The notes under the pieces: model-generated
Database searches by the model: none
Seen by the model: only the letters and a program-made list of their open reading frames with translations
What the model was told of the DNA's origin: nothing
Translations under genes and position numbers: made by a program
In this document: positions 54,998-64,000 of the stretch, piece by piece
Numbering within the stretch: the first letter of the stretch is position 1
How the letters are laid out: each line of letters starts with the position of its first letter
Source: Trichobilharzia szidati
Taxonomy: Eukaryota; Platyhelminthes; Trematoda; Strigeidida; Schistosomatidae
NCBI GenBank assembly: GCA_944472155.2
Contig: OX235279.1
Span: forward strand, 140,216,920-140,280,919
DNA length: 64,000 nt
Direction of reading: 5' to 3'

Positions 54998-57900
54998 GTA
55001 GGTTAATATTTTCTAACAGCTGAGTCACAGGTCGTGGCTGTTGATTTACGCAATCATGGAAATAGTCCACATTCCGATAGTATGAGCTATTTACATATGG
55101 CTAAGGACATATCAAACGTTGTAAATGACCTTAAGCTTCAGCAGGTTTGCTTGTTGGGGCACAGTATGGGTGGCAAAGCTGTAATGTGTGCATCCCTAAT
55201 GACGGTAGTTACTTATAAAAAAAATATTTGTTAGCCAGAAAAATATGATAAATTAGTAGTACTTGACATTTCCCCTCTACCGAAACCTTCCGTACAATCC
55301 CTTTACCCAATCGTTGATTTATTGTCGTCTGTGAACCTCGAAGAAATTGGACAGAAATGTGGTGGCAATTTAGCAGCTGTTCGGAGTTCACTGATGGAAG
55401 ATTGGAAGGCAGCGGTTCCTGTAAGTAGGTCGTTTTTATAGAATTTATCAGATGAATAATATTTTCCTATGGTTTTGTTTCTCTGCAAAGTGATATTCAT
55501 ACTTTTACGAATACTGGTATATGTAGAAGTATTCTGTTCATGAGCTCATGGACAGTATATGGTTTTTAGCTTCTCTTCAAGGTCACTAAATTGCACTTGT
55601 AGGAACTTGTTTTTGGAAGGAAGCACCAACAACTGTACAAGGATCTATATTTATAGCTACCAGTTTAGATCTAGATAATAATACGTGGTAGTTTATACGA
55701 GGGACTTTGTTTTGTGCTGGTCATTTGTAAATAAAGAAAGCTTCTAAATCAGTTAATTGACATTTGTTCGTGTTTATTTCACCGAAGCCAGTGTTGAACG
55801 GGAAAATCTTGTTTTTGGCCTTCTTGAGTTATAGAGATTAGCTGTATTATGTGTACATAGGCGAAACAAGCATATTAATGGGTACCCTAACATTAGATGG
55901 GAAATTGTCAAACTGAATAAATGCTTCATGTATCTGGTAGTGAAAATCACTACGATTTATCTGTAGAAAGTACTTTTTTAAGTAGGGAGATACTAGTGTC
56001 TAGCACTCTCCTATTACTTAACGTCGTTTACTTATTTAGGTTGAAAATCTCTTCGAAGCACTGTTGATGTGAAGCGAAATTGAGATGGGCGCTATTCTGT
56101 CAGAATACTAGGTTAAAGGGGGTGAATTACTTCATTACGTGTTCGGATTTTGTTACTGAAGTTTAGCCATACCCTACAAAAATGAATTGTTTTATTAGTC
56201 GAGGTGCATTCCGGGTTCCAAGGCAGTAATGTCTTTATCCATGCTTCCTGCCTTTTTTACCAATAGATATACATTTTAAGGTATGGTGTTTTCCATTGTG
56301 TCTGTCATATCCATTTTCAGTTTGTTTCTTATTTCTGTTGTACGAAAGCATAGTTTTTTTATCACTTTAGAAACTGAGTCACGTGGTGAAGTTTAAGTTG
56401 TGTGGTTTAGGCAGTCAAGAAGCCCGGAAGAAATCACAGTGAAGCAAATGTATTCAATTACAACCATTTCTGAAGTTTCAAAAATTCTTACCAAACTTTC
56501 CGCTTCTCGTAAATTGCTATCATCCTTTACTCACTTCTTGTGGCGGTTCTTGACTCTGACTTTTATTGTAGTGTCTTTCGTATCTATTTTAAATGTACTT
56601 TAGAATTTCAAAAAATGTAGTGTTGCCATAAGGTTTTGTACATCTACGCTTCCAACACAGTCGAGGATTAATTAAGTATTTAAACATTTTTGTGATCGAA
56701 AACCGCTATGCCGAACAAACTGTAGAACTGGGGGAGATGATATTTTACAGCATGAAATCTTCGTCCAAAAGTTCTCCCCGTTGGGTCAACAATGTAATTA
56801 GTGTATAAATATTTTTGAGCTTAAAATCATTTTATTCACAATCTCTGTTTAACTGGTAATCCTTATACATTATTGTAGAATTGCCCTTGATCCTTTCAAA
56901 TATTATATCCATCAATTTATTCAATTAATCGTGCTTTAGTTCTCATCAATCTTTATGCAGTTGCTGTTTTCAAGTCACGTAATTATTTTGGGACCTGAGT
57001 TTTAGTCAGTACTGAATTTTTGTTAAAATACTTCTATCTGTTTTTTTGATAAGCAAATGTAATGTATTTGCAATTATAAAACTTGAAGATGAGCCACTCA
57101 GGTCACTCTTCTGTGAATATCTATTGTCCTAATAAAACCTTAGTTTACTTTAAGGTTGTTAGTGGCTAATTTAAACTATATCAGCCGTCTACATACATAC
57201 TGTTACTGACCTTAAACAACTACTCAAAGTTAAGGAGTAATAAAGTCCTCAAAGTCTCTAAAAGATGACTATAGATCTGTTCATGTTTCTAATTCTCTTA
57301 TCTAGTATACACCTCAATCCCAATCTTCCAAAGAATAGTTGTCCTCCGTGTATGTGTTTAAGTAACTTCAAGTAATCCATTATTCACACAGTAATCCATC
57401 ACTCAATATCACTGAAACTCGTTATAATTTGATATGTTTATACCACCTGTAAATCTAATTGATCTCCGAAAGTCATGTACCGGCGTGGCTCTTATTGTTT
57501 AACTTCCCCTTGTTGTTTTTAGGCAAGTACGATTATTGATGTTGAGATTATCTAGGGCTTCCTCAGATAGGGACACTGCTACTGATTATTAAACGTGAAA
57601 AGAAAGTCTTGGTCCTCGCAAGCCAGAGACGCTCGCCTAGCAAAGTCTCCAGTTTATCGCTCCCTCAGGCGCAAAGCTACACAGTCTGCTAGGAATGACA
57701 GAAATCGCTATTGGTCTAATGTGGCGACTAACATGGAAGCAGCATCAAATGTAGGCGATTTCGGAAAACTTTATCGCCTCATACGCCTATCATCTGGCAA
57801 ACGCCTTAACAGCCATGCTGTGTTACGCACAGCATCAGGAGAAATTATTTCGGACACCAATGGTAAGATGGAACGATGGGCCGAACATTTCAAGCAGCTA

Positions 57901-60900
57901 CTCAATCGCAACGCTGGTCAACCGATCGACCATCGACCGATACGACACTTACCAACACCCTACGTAGTTGACTGCGATCCACCCACTCCAACCGAAATAG
58001 CTAAAACAATTAACAGACTCAGAAACAAAAAAGCTCCGGGCGAAGATGGTCTACCTCCAGAAATATACAAGGCCTGCACTCCAGCGCTAATCGATTCGCT
58101 GCACTCGCTGTTCTGCTCAATTTGGGATTCCGAAACCATTCCTTCCGATTGGAGCACCTCAGTTCTGCTACCGTTCCACAAAAAGGGAGACAGGTCACTA
58201 TGCGAGAACTACCGAGGCATAAGTCTGATTGATATCGCTGCTAAGGTTTTTGTTTCCATTCTCCTGAACCGCTTCGCTGCCGAACGCCACGTGCGAACAA
58301 GGCCAAATCAAGCCGGATTTCGACCTGGAAGAGGCTGTGTTGATCAATTATTCACACTGCGAAGAATTTTGGAACACAGGGACAAATTCCAACAGCCGAC
58401 GGTTGCTTGCTTCATCGACTTCCGAGCGGCATTCGACTCAGTTGATCGAGGAGCACTCTGGTATCTAATGGAGCTCGACGGAGTTCCGACCAAGCTAATC
58501 AACCTGCTCAGGTCATACTACTCCAACACCAAAGCTCGAGTCCGAGTGAACGGTGAAGAGTCTCGCACTTTTGAGGTAACCAGCGGTGTCCGGCAAGGTT
58601 GTCCAGCATCCCTCATCCTGTTCAATTTCACAATTGATTGGATTTTGCGGCACGCCCTAACCGAGCACCACGGCGTCCAACTTTCGCCCGATATTCACAT
58701 AACCGACCTCGAATTCGCCGACGACGTCGTGTTATTAGCTGAAAACTTCCCCGATATGCAACAGGCGCTCGATCAGATAAACCACCTCGCGTCTACTATC
58801 GGTTTGGAAATTAACACTTCCAAAACCAAAATGTTTTCGAACACATCCACCAGCAATGATGAAATCTTATACCTGAATGGAGCACCTATTGAAATTGTGC
58901 CATCCTTCAGATATCTGGGATCCATAATGCTTCCCAACGGTCAAGCGAAAAACGAAGTGAATGCGCGAATCTCCAACGCCCGGAATGCGTTTCTACAGCT
59001 GAGGAGCGTTCTATGGAGCAAGAGGGAAATCAGTCTCAGGACTAAAATTCGGGTCTACCAAGCCTCCATACGATCCGTTCTCCTGTATGGCTGTGAAACC
59101 TGGCCTCTTCGCGCGGAAGATGTACGCAGACTCGAGGTAGTAGACCATTGGTGCCTCAGGTACATTCTGCATGTTCGTTGGCAGGACAAACTCTCCAACG
59201 AAGAAGTGCGTCGTCGTTGCTACAACATCAACCAAATTCCAGTACTGGTCCAACAACGTCGCCTTCGGTGGTTTGGCCATGTTCTGCGCCGACCAGATGA
59301 CGATCTGGTCAAATCAGTTCTAAATCCCTCGCCATTACCATCTTGGCGATGTCGCAGGGGTGGACAGCTGAAAACATGGCTTGGTACAGTCAAGGCTGAT
59401 ATGGAGTGCCTGGGGCTACAAACCGTCTACGGACTCCGTCTGTGGAACAAGAATTGGATAACCCTGTCGCAAAACCTTGCATCAGATCGCCGCGCCTGGG
59501 CAGCGATGATTCGAGATGTTCATGAAGCCGGCTCATCCTCCCGTAGGAGATAGCCGAAGTAAAGTAAGTAAGTAGTGATAAGATTATGCTTTCACTTTCG
59601 GTCGTCATTTATTACGTGAATTATGAATACATCAACTGCTAAAACTTACAGAAATAGTAACTTAGAGATCTCTCTACTTTACTTATTCAATTTACATATA
59701 ACGTTGTAATGCATTTGTTCATCTTAGAGTTGTACTTAGAATTTTTTCTTTGATTGTTGTTCCTACTGGCTTTCATGCCAGAGAAAAATCGTTTTCTAGT
59801 GTTTTACCTCTTATTATTTTGTTTTGTAGGACTTCACAATGCGTGCCTTTCTCCTTACAAATCTCGAAGTTAAAGATAGAAAAGTATTTTGGAGAGTGAA
59901 TCTTAATGCAATTAAAAATTGTTGGCAACAAATAAAAAGCTTCCCTGAAAAAGAATTGAATGGTTGCGTGTTTGACCGGCCTACATTGTTCCTTGCTGCA
60001 AGCAAGGGAGACTACTTATCGTAAGATTTCTTAGAAGTAGTTATTTAACAAATAATTTCAAAGAAGTATAGATTGTTTGAACAGGATATAAGGAATATGT
60101 CGCTAAACCATTGGTATATTGTAGGATATGTCCGTTTATTAGAAATAAATTACCAATGCATGTTGCGAAAAAATGCTTTCGATTATACCAATCATAGAAG
60201 CTTTTTGGATATATATTTGTAGGAAGATATTATCTACATATATCCTGGTTGAAAATTGAGCACCGAAATCAATGAGCCACAGCTCGATTTTCAGTCTGAT
60301 TAACTACATATTAGAGAAACTCGACAAACCGTTGAAAAAATAAATGATAAAATGACGTGTACCTGGTTAATTATTTATATTAAGCCTCACTAGAAACCAG
60401 ACTAAATAAACATTTTTGAATGTCTAAATGCTGGCTCATAGAGGGCTAGAAATATATATTTAGAGGCAAGTTCGTCTATGGGATAAAAGCATCAGTATCA
60501 ATTGGGGGCAATGCTTTCATTGTGAAGTTCAGTGTAGACGATTAAATTGAAAAGTTGATGGGTGAATTCGAGTAATTTTCAAGATATATTTTAGTGCAAA
60601 CCGATATCAGTTAGAAAACCATTGAAAAACAGAGACAGCTATTTGTTCTGGTTCGAAATTTCAGCACTGAGCATCCACAATCCCACCTAAGATAGAACTC
60701 AAGACCTTCAGATTACGAGGCGAGTCTGTTGACCGGGTGAAAATGTAATAACCTTTGAATTCTGCCTTCTGTCAATTTGCAGGGTATAGCGCTACCATAA
60801 TCTAATGCATTGATGAATGTCTGCCCCTATCTTAAGGACCCACGGGTCACTATAACTACTGAGAGTCCGTCCCGTAGTCAGTCACAGAGATCAGTTGATT

Positions 60901-61378
60901 ATTTTCGAAGTATTGGGTTTCAGGCTTTTGATTGATTTCAAGAAATAATCCGTCAGAAATCAACATCAGCTCTTCTCTAACTGATCTTGGTTTGTGAAAA
61001 AATCTACCTTGAAATCAATCGAATAGCTCCAAAGAATTTCATTTTAAGTTTTATAAGAATTGCAAATTTATCATTACGTTGGCTGATGTTTATTCATGAA
61101 ATGGCACTAGTTCTCGGTACATTTATTTATACATCAACCACTTTTTTCAAATGAACAACTACATTGTGATAAGGCTTTAGGGAGTACTATTTTCTTAGTG
61201 TAGCAGTTGGACAAGCGTCATTTACCATGTAGAAAAATAAGTTTTCAGTTTTCAAAGATTGAGGTTGTTGCGATGTTTGTTACATACTTCAGATTACTTT
61301 TTATTTAAGCGGAGAATATTAAAAGTTAGATAAAGAGGAGCAGAACTAGTACACAGATGATTATTTAAGGAACTTATT

Positions 61379-61456
<78 letters not shown>

Positions 61457-62611
61457 ATAGTAGTAGTACTCCCCTTAATGAATTCGAATACGACAAAAAC
61501 AGTTGTTTGCTTACTTCTGCTAAATGTAACAGTTTAAACTGTTGCACTTTAAAGCTTATATCTATGGAAATGGAAAGATCATAACTAAACTGAAGCGCCG
61601 ATAAGCCAAAGTTCGTAGCTATTTGCTCTCAAACTCCTTTAAAATCGTGGCCTTGAACTACCACTTTGAAAACTCCTTGCAGATAGAGAATAGCTTAGGA
61701 ACTCTTGCAGAAATACGTTTCTCCAGTTACTGAAACAATGCGAAATGGACAGTCGATAAAAAGCGAGCTAATAATCTGTAGACTGCTTATTTAAATGCAT
61801 CCCCTACTCAAACGAAATCCTGGTATCAGTTCATGGAATGTTTGACATTTGGTCTGAGCCACATACGAGGGTGTAAACTACCTGATCGCGGTCCTCGGGA
61901 TGCTAAGAAACAGTGAACGGTGATATGGCTCAAAATCTTTCTCAATGGCGCAGATGCATTCACTCTTTGTGATCAGCCATATCCAATAAAACCCTATTGT
62001 TTCCCCACAAAACTATTTCTCCCTCACATTTCAGAATCTCTTTTGTCTGCCTTTGTGTGGTACATAAAGTGTGGCACTCAAACTGCTGCTGCTCTTCAGT
62101 GCAAAGTTCTGCATTGAAATCATAATATTCATTTTCTCCATCTAGTGATACTCTTAGTTGAATGTTTGAGGCTGTATAAAACTACATCATCAATGATACC
62201 AAATATGTAGTGCAAATACCAGTTTTCTTCTTTTCCCCTGAATTATCTGATTCGGTTTAGGTGTATTTTGGTCGCCATCATAGGATGTTCAGTAAAGAAA
62301 ATAATTGGTGGTACATTTGTAATTAAAAGGATTTTATATGTCCTACATTATGTAATATGTTTATTTTTAGTATATATGTACTGTTTCTTTTTTAAAAAAA
62401 CTTTTCATCGTTTTCCACTAAAATATTTAGAGCTTCAGACGTACCTGCTATACGTAAATACTTCCCTCGAGCGCAAATTCTTCAAATAGCTAATACTGGT
62501 CACTGGATTCACTTTGATGCTCCAAATACAGTCATCAGTTTGATTACATCTTTTATTCAAAAGGAATCAATTGACATAACTTCATATACAGATGTTACGG
62601 AGCTCAAGTAG
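54848..62611 (+). CDS. ABHD11: ABHD11-like alpha/beta hydrolase, five exons
   Basis: Joins 54848-54997, 55031-55204, 55235-55420, 59830-60020 and 62431-62611: 293 residues, close to the family length, all phases matching. HGLLGSKQNW (27-36) forms the oxyanion region. VVAVDLRNHGNSPHSDSMSY, GHSMGGK (nucleophile S95), VVLDISP (D119, probable acid) and NTGHWIHFDAP (H258) are ABHD11/YbfF hallmarks. The family comprises serine hydrolases; vertebrate ABHD11 is mitochondrial and helps keep the 2-oxoglutarate dehydrogenase complex lipoylated. The N-terminus here lacks an obvious long targeting peptide. Introns 1 and 2 are only 33 and 30 nt; intron 3 holds an RTE. Confidence 0.9.
55031..55204 (+). CDS. 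ABHD11: ABHD11-like exon 2 with nucleophile elbow
   Basis: Follows a 33-nt intron (54998-55030). 58 codons, phase 0, containing DLRNHGNSPHSDSMSY and the nucleophile elbow GHSMGGKA. Donor ATGACG|gtagtt. Confidence 0.9.
55235..55420 (+). CDS. ABHD11: ABHD11-like exon 3
   Basis: Follows a 30-nt intron (55205-55234). 62 codons, phase 0: PEKYDKLVVLDISPLPKP and the start of the lid region. Donor CCT|gtaagt. Confidence 0.88.
55421..57585. other. ABHD11-like intron 3, left part
   Basis: AT-rich intronic DNA. The frame at 56400-56603 is not supported. Nothing else recognised. Confidence 0.5.
57586..59575 (+). mobile_element. RTE-clade LINE, 5'-truncated, apparently young
   Basis: The element begins within the region before the RT, so the endonuclease is missing, and runs to the tail GAAGTAAAGTAAGTAAGTAG. 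It lies in the sense orientation in ABHD11 intron 3. Its last 400 bp are nearly identical to 1470-1878. Its GC content and codon use differ visibly from the AT-rich surroundings. Confidence 0.87.
57595..59553 (+). CDS. RTE reverse transcriptase, open frame without endonuclease
   Basis: 652 codons without a stop; the first codon is GTG just after the truncation point, so a true start is absent. Fingers: KKAPGEDGLPPEIYK and HKKGDRSLCENYRGISL. Motif [15 protein letters not shown] (~276), motif B GVRQGCPASLILFN (usual PASP changed to PASL), and motif C EFADDVVLLAE (~373) are present. Then [26 protein letters not shown] and the C-terminal HVRWQDKL and [10 protein letters not shown]. In the RTE clade the RT copies the LINE RNA at the cut target. 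With all RT motifs kept, it is the best-preserved RT in the window, but without its promoter and endonuclease it should not move alone. Confidence 0.85.
   Translation: MKRKSWSSQARDARLAKSPVYRSLRRKATQSARNDRNRYWSNVATNMEAASNVGDFGKLYRLIRLSSGKRLNSHAVLRTASGEIISDTNGKMERWAEHFKQLLNRNAGQPIDHRPIRHLPTPYVVDCDPPTPTEIAKTINRLRNKKAPGEDGLPPEIYKACTPALIDSLHSLFCSIWDSETIPSDWSTSVLLPFHKKGDRSLCENYRGISLIDIAAKVFVSILLNRFAAERHVRTRPNQAGFRPGRGCVDQLFTLRRILEHRDKFQQPTVACFIDFRAAFDSVDRGALWYLMELDGVPTKLINLLRSYYSNTKARVRVNGEESRTFEVTSGVRQGCPASLILFNFTIDWILRHALTEHHGVQLSPDIHITDLEFADDVVLLAENFPDMQQALDQINHLASTIGLEINTSKTKMFSNTSTSNDEILYLNGAPIEIVPSFRYLGSIMLPNGQAKNEVNARISNARNAFLQLRSVLWSKREISLRTKIRVYQASIRSVLLYGCETWPLRAEDVRRLEVVDHWCLRYILHVRWQDKLSNEEVRRRCYNINQIPVLVQQRRLRWFGHVLRRPDDDLVKSVLNPSPLPSWRCRRGGQLKTWLGTVKADMECLGLQTVYGLRLWNKNWITLSQNLASDRRAWAAMIRDVHEAGSSSRRR
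59830..60020 (+). CDS. ABHD11: ABHD11-like exon 4
   Basis: The acceptor is ttttgtag. It encodes FLLTNLEVKDRKVFWRVNLN (family pattern LLTNLxxxxxxxxWRVNLD) and PTLFLAASKGDYLS, ending in phase 2. Confidence 0.9.
60598..60745 (-). repeat. Second-family SINE, decayed
   Basis: Matches 46213-46380: GATATCAGTTAGAAAACCAT, TTGAAAAACAG, AGACAGCT, then a decayed B box (GATAGAACTCAAGACCTTC). The A box is barely recognisable. Confidence 0.6.
61378..61470. repeat. (TAG)n microsatellite, about 30 units
   Basis: Uninterrupted TAG repeat over about 75 bp, with a single TAA variant near the right end. Confidence 0.95.
62431..62611 (+). CDS. ABHD11: ABHD11-like exon 5 with catalytic His and stop
   Basis: The acceptor is atatttag. 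One base completes Ser, then DVPAIRKYFPRAQIL and NTGHWIHFDAPN (catalytic His) lead to TAG at 62609-62611. Confidence 0.9.
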
Positions 62612-63589
62612 ACCAAAATGAAAAGTTCACAGAATAATACCATTACTGTCAGAAAGAATAACTAACTGCTGTGTTGAGATCACCTTTATTTTTCCCTTAT
62701 TTTTGTTGTTGTTTGTATTGCATACTTGTGCAGAAGCAAAATCTAAAGTTTCACTATAAATGTCTTTTTCACTGAGTTAGCTTTATATATAATAAGAAGG
62801 TTGATGAAGGCGTAAAATAATTGCAACTTTTCAACTGCTTCGTTCACTTTATTAAGTGATATATATGTATGCCTGTCGACAATATTGTACCTTAATCATG
62901 TACAATTATAGTACGTGTCCTTTTTCTCTATGCTACTGTGACCGATGACCATCGAAGTTATGCGCGATAAGATAGTTATCCGAAATGACATCCTAGAGGA
63001 TTTACTTAACAAGTTTTAGACCAGCTGAGTTAAAGAGTAAACGGATGAAATATTGAGTGAAGAGTTTCTCTTTATAGTGACATCATTCTCAAGCTGTACA
63101 ATCGCACACATATATTAATTTTTCTCAGGAACAAAACGAATATTTCAAGAGATATGTCATTAGAATTATGAGTTTTTTATATAACAAATTACGTAATATG
63201 AAAAGTGTTAATCGGGTAGAAATTAAAACAAAATTAAATAAGTTAATTGAGTGATGTAATATAATTGACGAGATTGCGTAGAATCCGGTTAAAATAGAAC
63301 AGGAGTGATAATAAGGGGTAAGAGAGTAATAAGGTATCTGGTGTTCAAACAGATCAGATCTACTGTACGTTTAGTAATGGCGAATTTCTGAATGCAGAGT
63401 CTGGGATTATTATGGAATTTTACCCTCTCCACAGCTAGTGCGAATTCTCGGTTTGATTATTCGTAAAATGAAAGTCTGGTGTCACTGCTTAACTGCTTTT
63501 GTTATTATGCCCGAGATAGGAGGTCCTACGTTGAAATATTTGTCTGTCATTTCAGTGTTGCTCAAGAGAGTGGAGATGCAGCCATCCTG
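62612..63589. other. Downstream of ABHD11-like gene
   Basis: 3' flank, AT-rich. The polyadenylation site is not decided. Nothing else recognised. Confidence 0.45.
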
Positions 63590-64000
63590 TAGGACACGAC
63601 GTCGAGAAGGGGAGCAGATGTGGGCTCAGACCATCATCTAGTCCAAAGAACATTCACGGTGAATGGTACTCTTAAGCGTATACCTGATCTATCCATCTCC
63701 ATTTTCTCATACATATTTGTTGAGCAGTCGGCTCTTGGTTGTTTTGTTCTCAGCCAGAGTTTCTTGTTGCTATTTCTTTCTGGCCGGCTGGCCATTTGAT
63801 CTTCAGTATGAAGCCAGCCAGCGAAGGTAGCTGTTGATAAGATTCCGAAACTTGTTGGAGATCCTTTTCGTGACACGCAGTGCAAGTTTGTGAACCGTAT
63901 GGAAGAACTGACTGACTTCACATTCGTGTTGAATATCCGAGTCTTGTTCTTTATGCTGGGTGCAGAACAATTCCAAACTGGTTTCAGATTGATGAAGGCG
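63590..64000 (-). mobile_element. SR2-like LINE fragments in opposite orientation, cut by window end
   Basis: 63597-63665 on the plus strand matches the endonuclease ([20 protein letters not shown] in the copy at 37657). From about 63680 to the right edge the minus strand matches the C-terminal part of the same LINE (40320-40600). The element continues beyond the window. Confidence 0.65.

Larger units (their letters stand above)
60021..62430. other. ABHD11-like intron 4
   Basis: AT-rich intron with a decayed second-family SINE (60598-60745) and the (TAG)n microsatellite at 61378-61470. Frames at 61920-62117 and 62268-62489 are unsupported. Confidence 0.55.

Noticed and set aside
61378..61470. 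CRISPR-like regular repeat
   Set aside because: A plain TAG microsatellite with no spacers, in a eukaryotic intron.

Overview
This window is nuclear DNA of a blood fluke, almost certainly a Schistosoma; the species cannot be fixed from the sequence alone. It is AT-rich. It carries schistosome repeat families: SR2/RTE-type LINEs, Penelope-like elements, tRNA-headed SINEs and the hammerhead-bearing Sm-alpha SINE. It also has the 30-33 nt micro-introns typical of this genus.

Two conserved host genes could be assembled exon by exon. On the minus strand, about 42.5 kb (42549 down to 25, continuing off the left edge) is a DZIP1/Iguana gene: fourteen exons whose splice phases all agree, with an N-terminal DZIP1 domain, one C2H2 zinc finger, coiled coils and a long low-complexity C-terminal half. 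DZIP1 proteins act at the ciliary basal body. On the plus strand, 54848-62611 is an ABHD11-like alpha/beta hydrolase in five exons (293 residues), with introns of 33 and 30 nt near its 5' end and a large third intron.

Most of the rest is transposon debris in introns and between genes. From left to right: an internally deleted RTE copy (862-1886); a Penelope-like element with an inverted 5' half (2060-3404); a Sm-alpha SINE with a mutated hammerhead (6581-6862); a long minus-strand SR2-like copy (8064-10135); a SINE with a clean target-site duplication (14531-14766); plus-strand SR2-like copies (15521-17012, 18720-19095, 20140-20512); an inverted RTE fragment (23870-24240); a nearly complete but dead Penelope-like element (24855-26745); a third RTE family (27785-29210); more SINEs (27567-27740, 29211-30070); a 5'-truncated Penelope-like copy inside another repeat (35660-36332); and a full-length SR2-like LINE with target-site duplication (37584-40830).

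Between the two genes (42.6-54.8 kb) lie a SINE enclosed in a perfect 68-bp inverted repeat, remains of what looks like a CACTA-superfamily DNA transposon (46.96-48.7 kb), CR1/Jockey-type reverse transcriptase remains with an SR2-like fragment between them, and two unrecognised exon-like reading frames at 53.6-54.1 kb. The large ABHD11 intron holds a 5'-truncated RTE with a fully open 652-residue reverse transcriptase frame (57586-59575), whose 3' end is nearly identical to the copy at 1470-1878. No tRNA, rRNA, CRISPR or bacterial feature was seen. The strongest novelty lies in structure: hammerhead remnants in two element classes, 5' inversions in two retroelement types, and long palindromes around SINEs and AT microsatellites.
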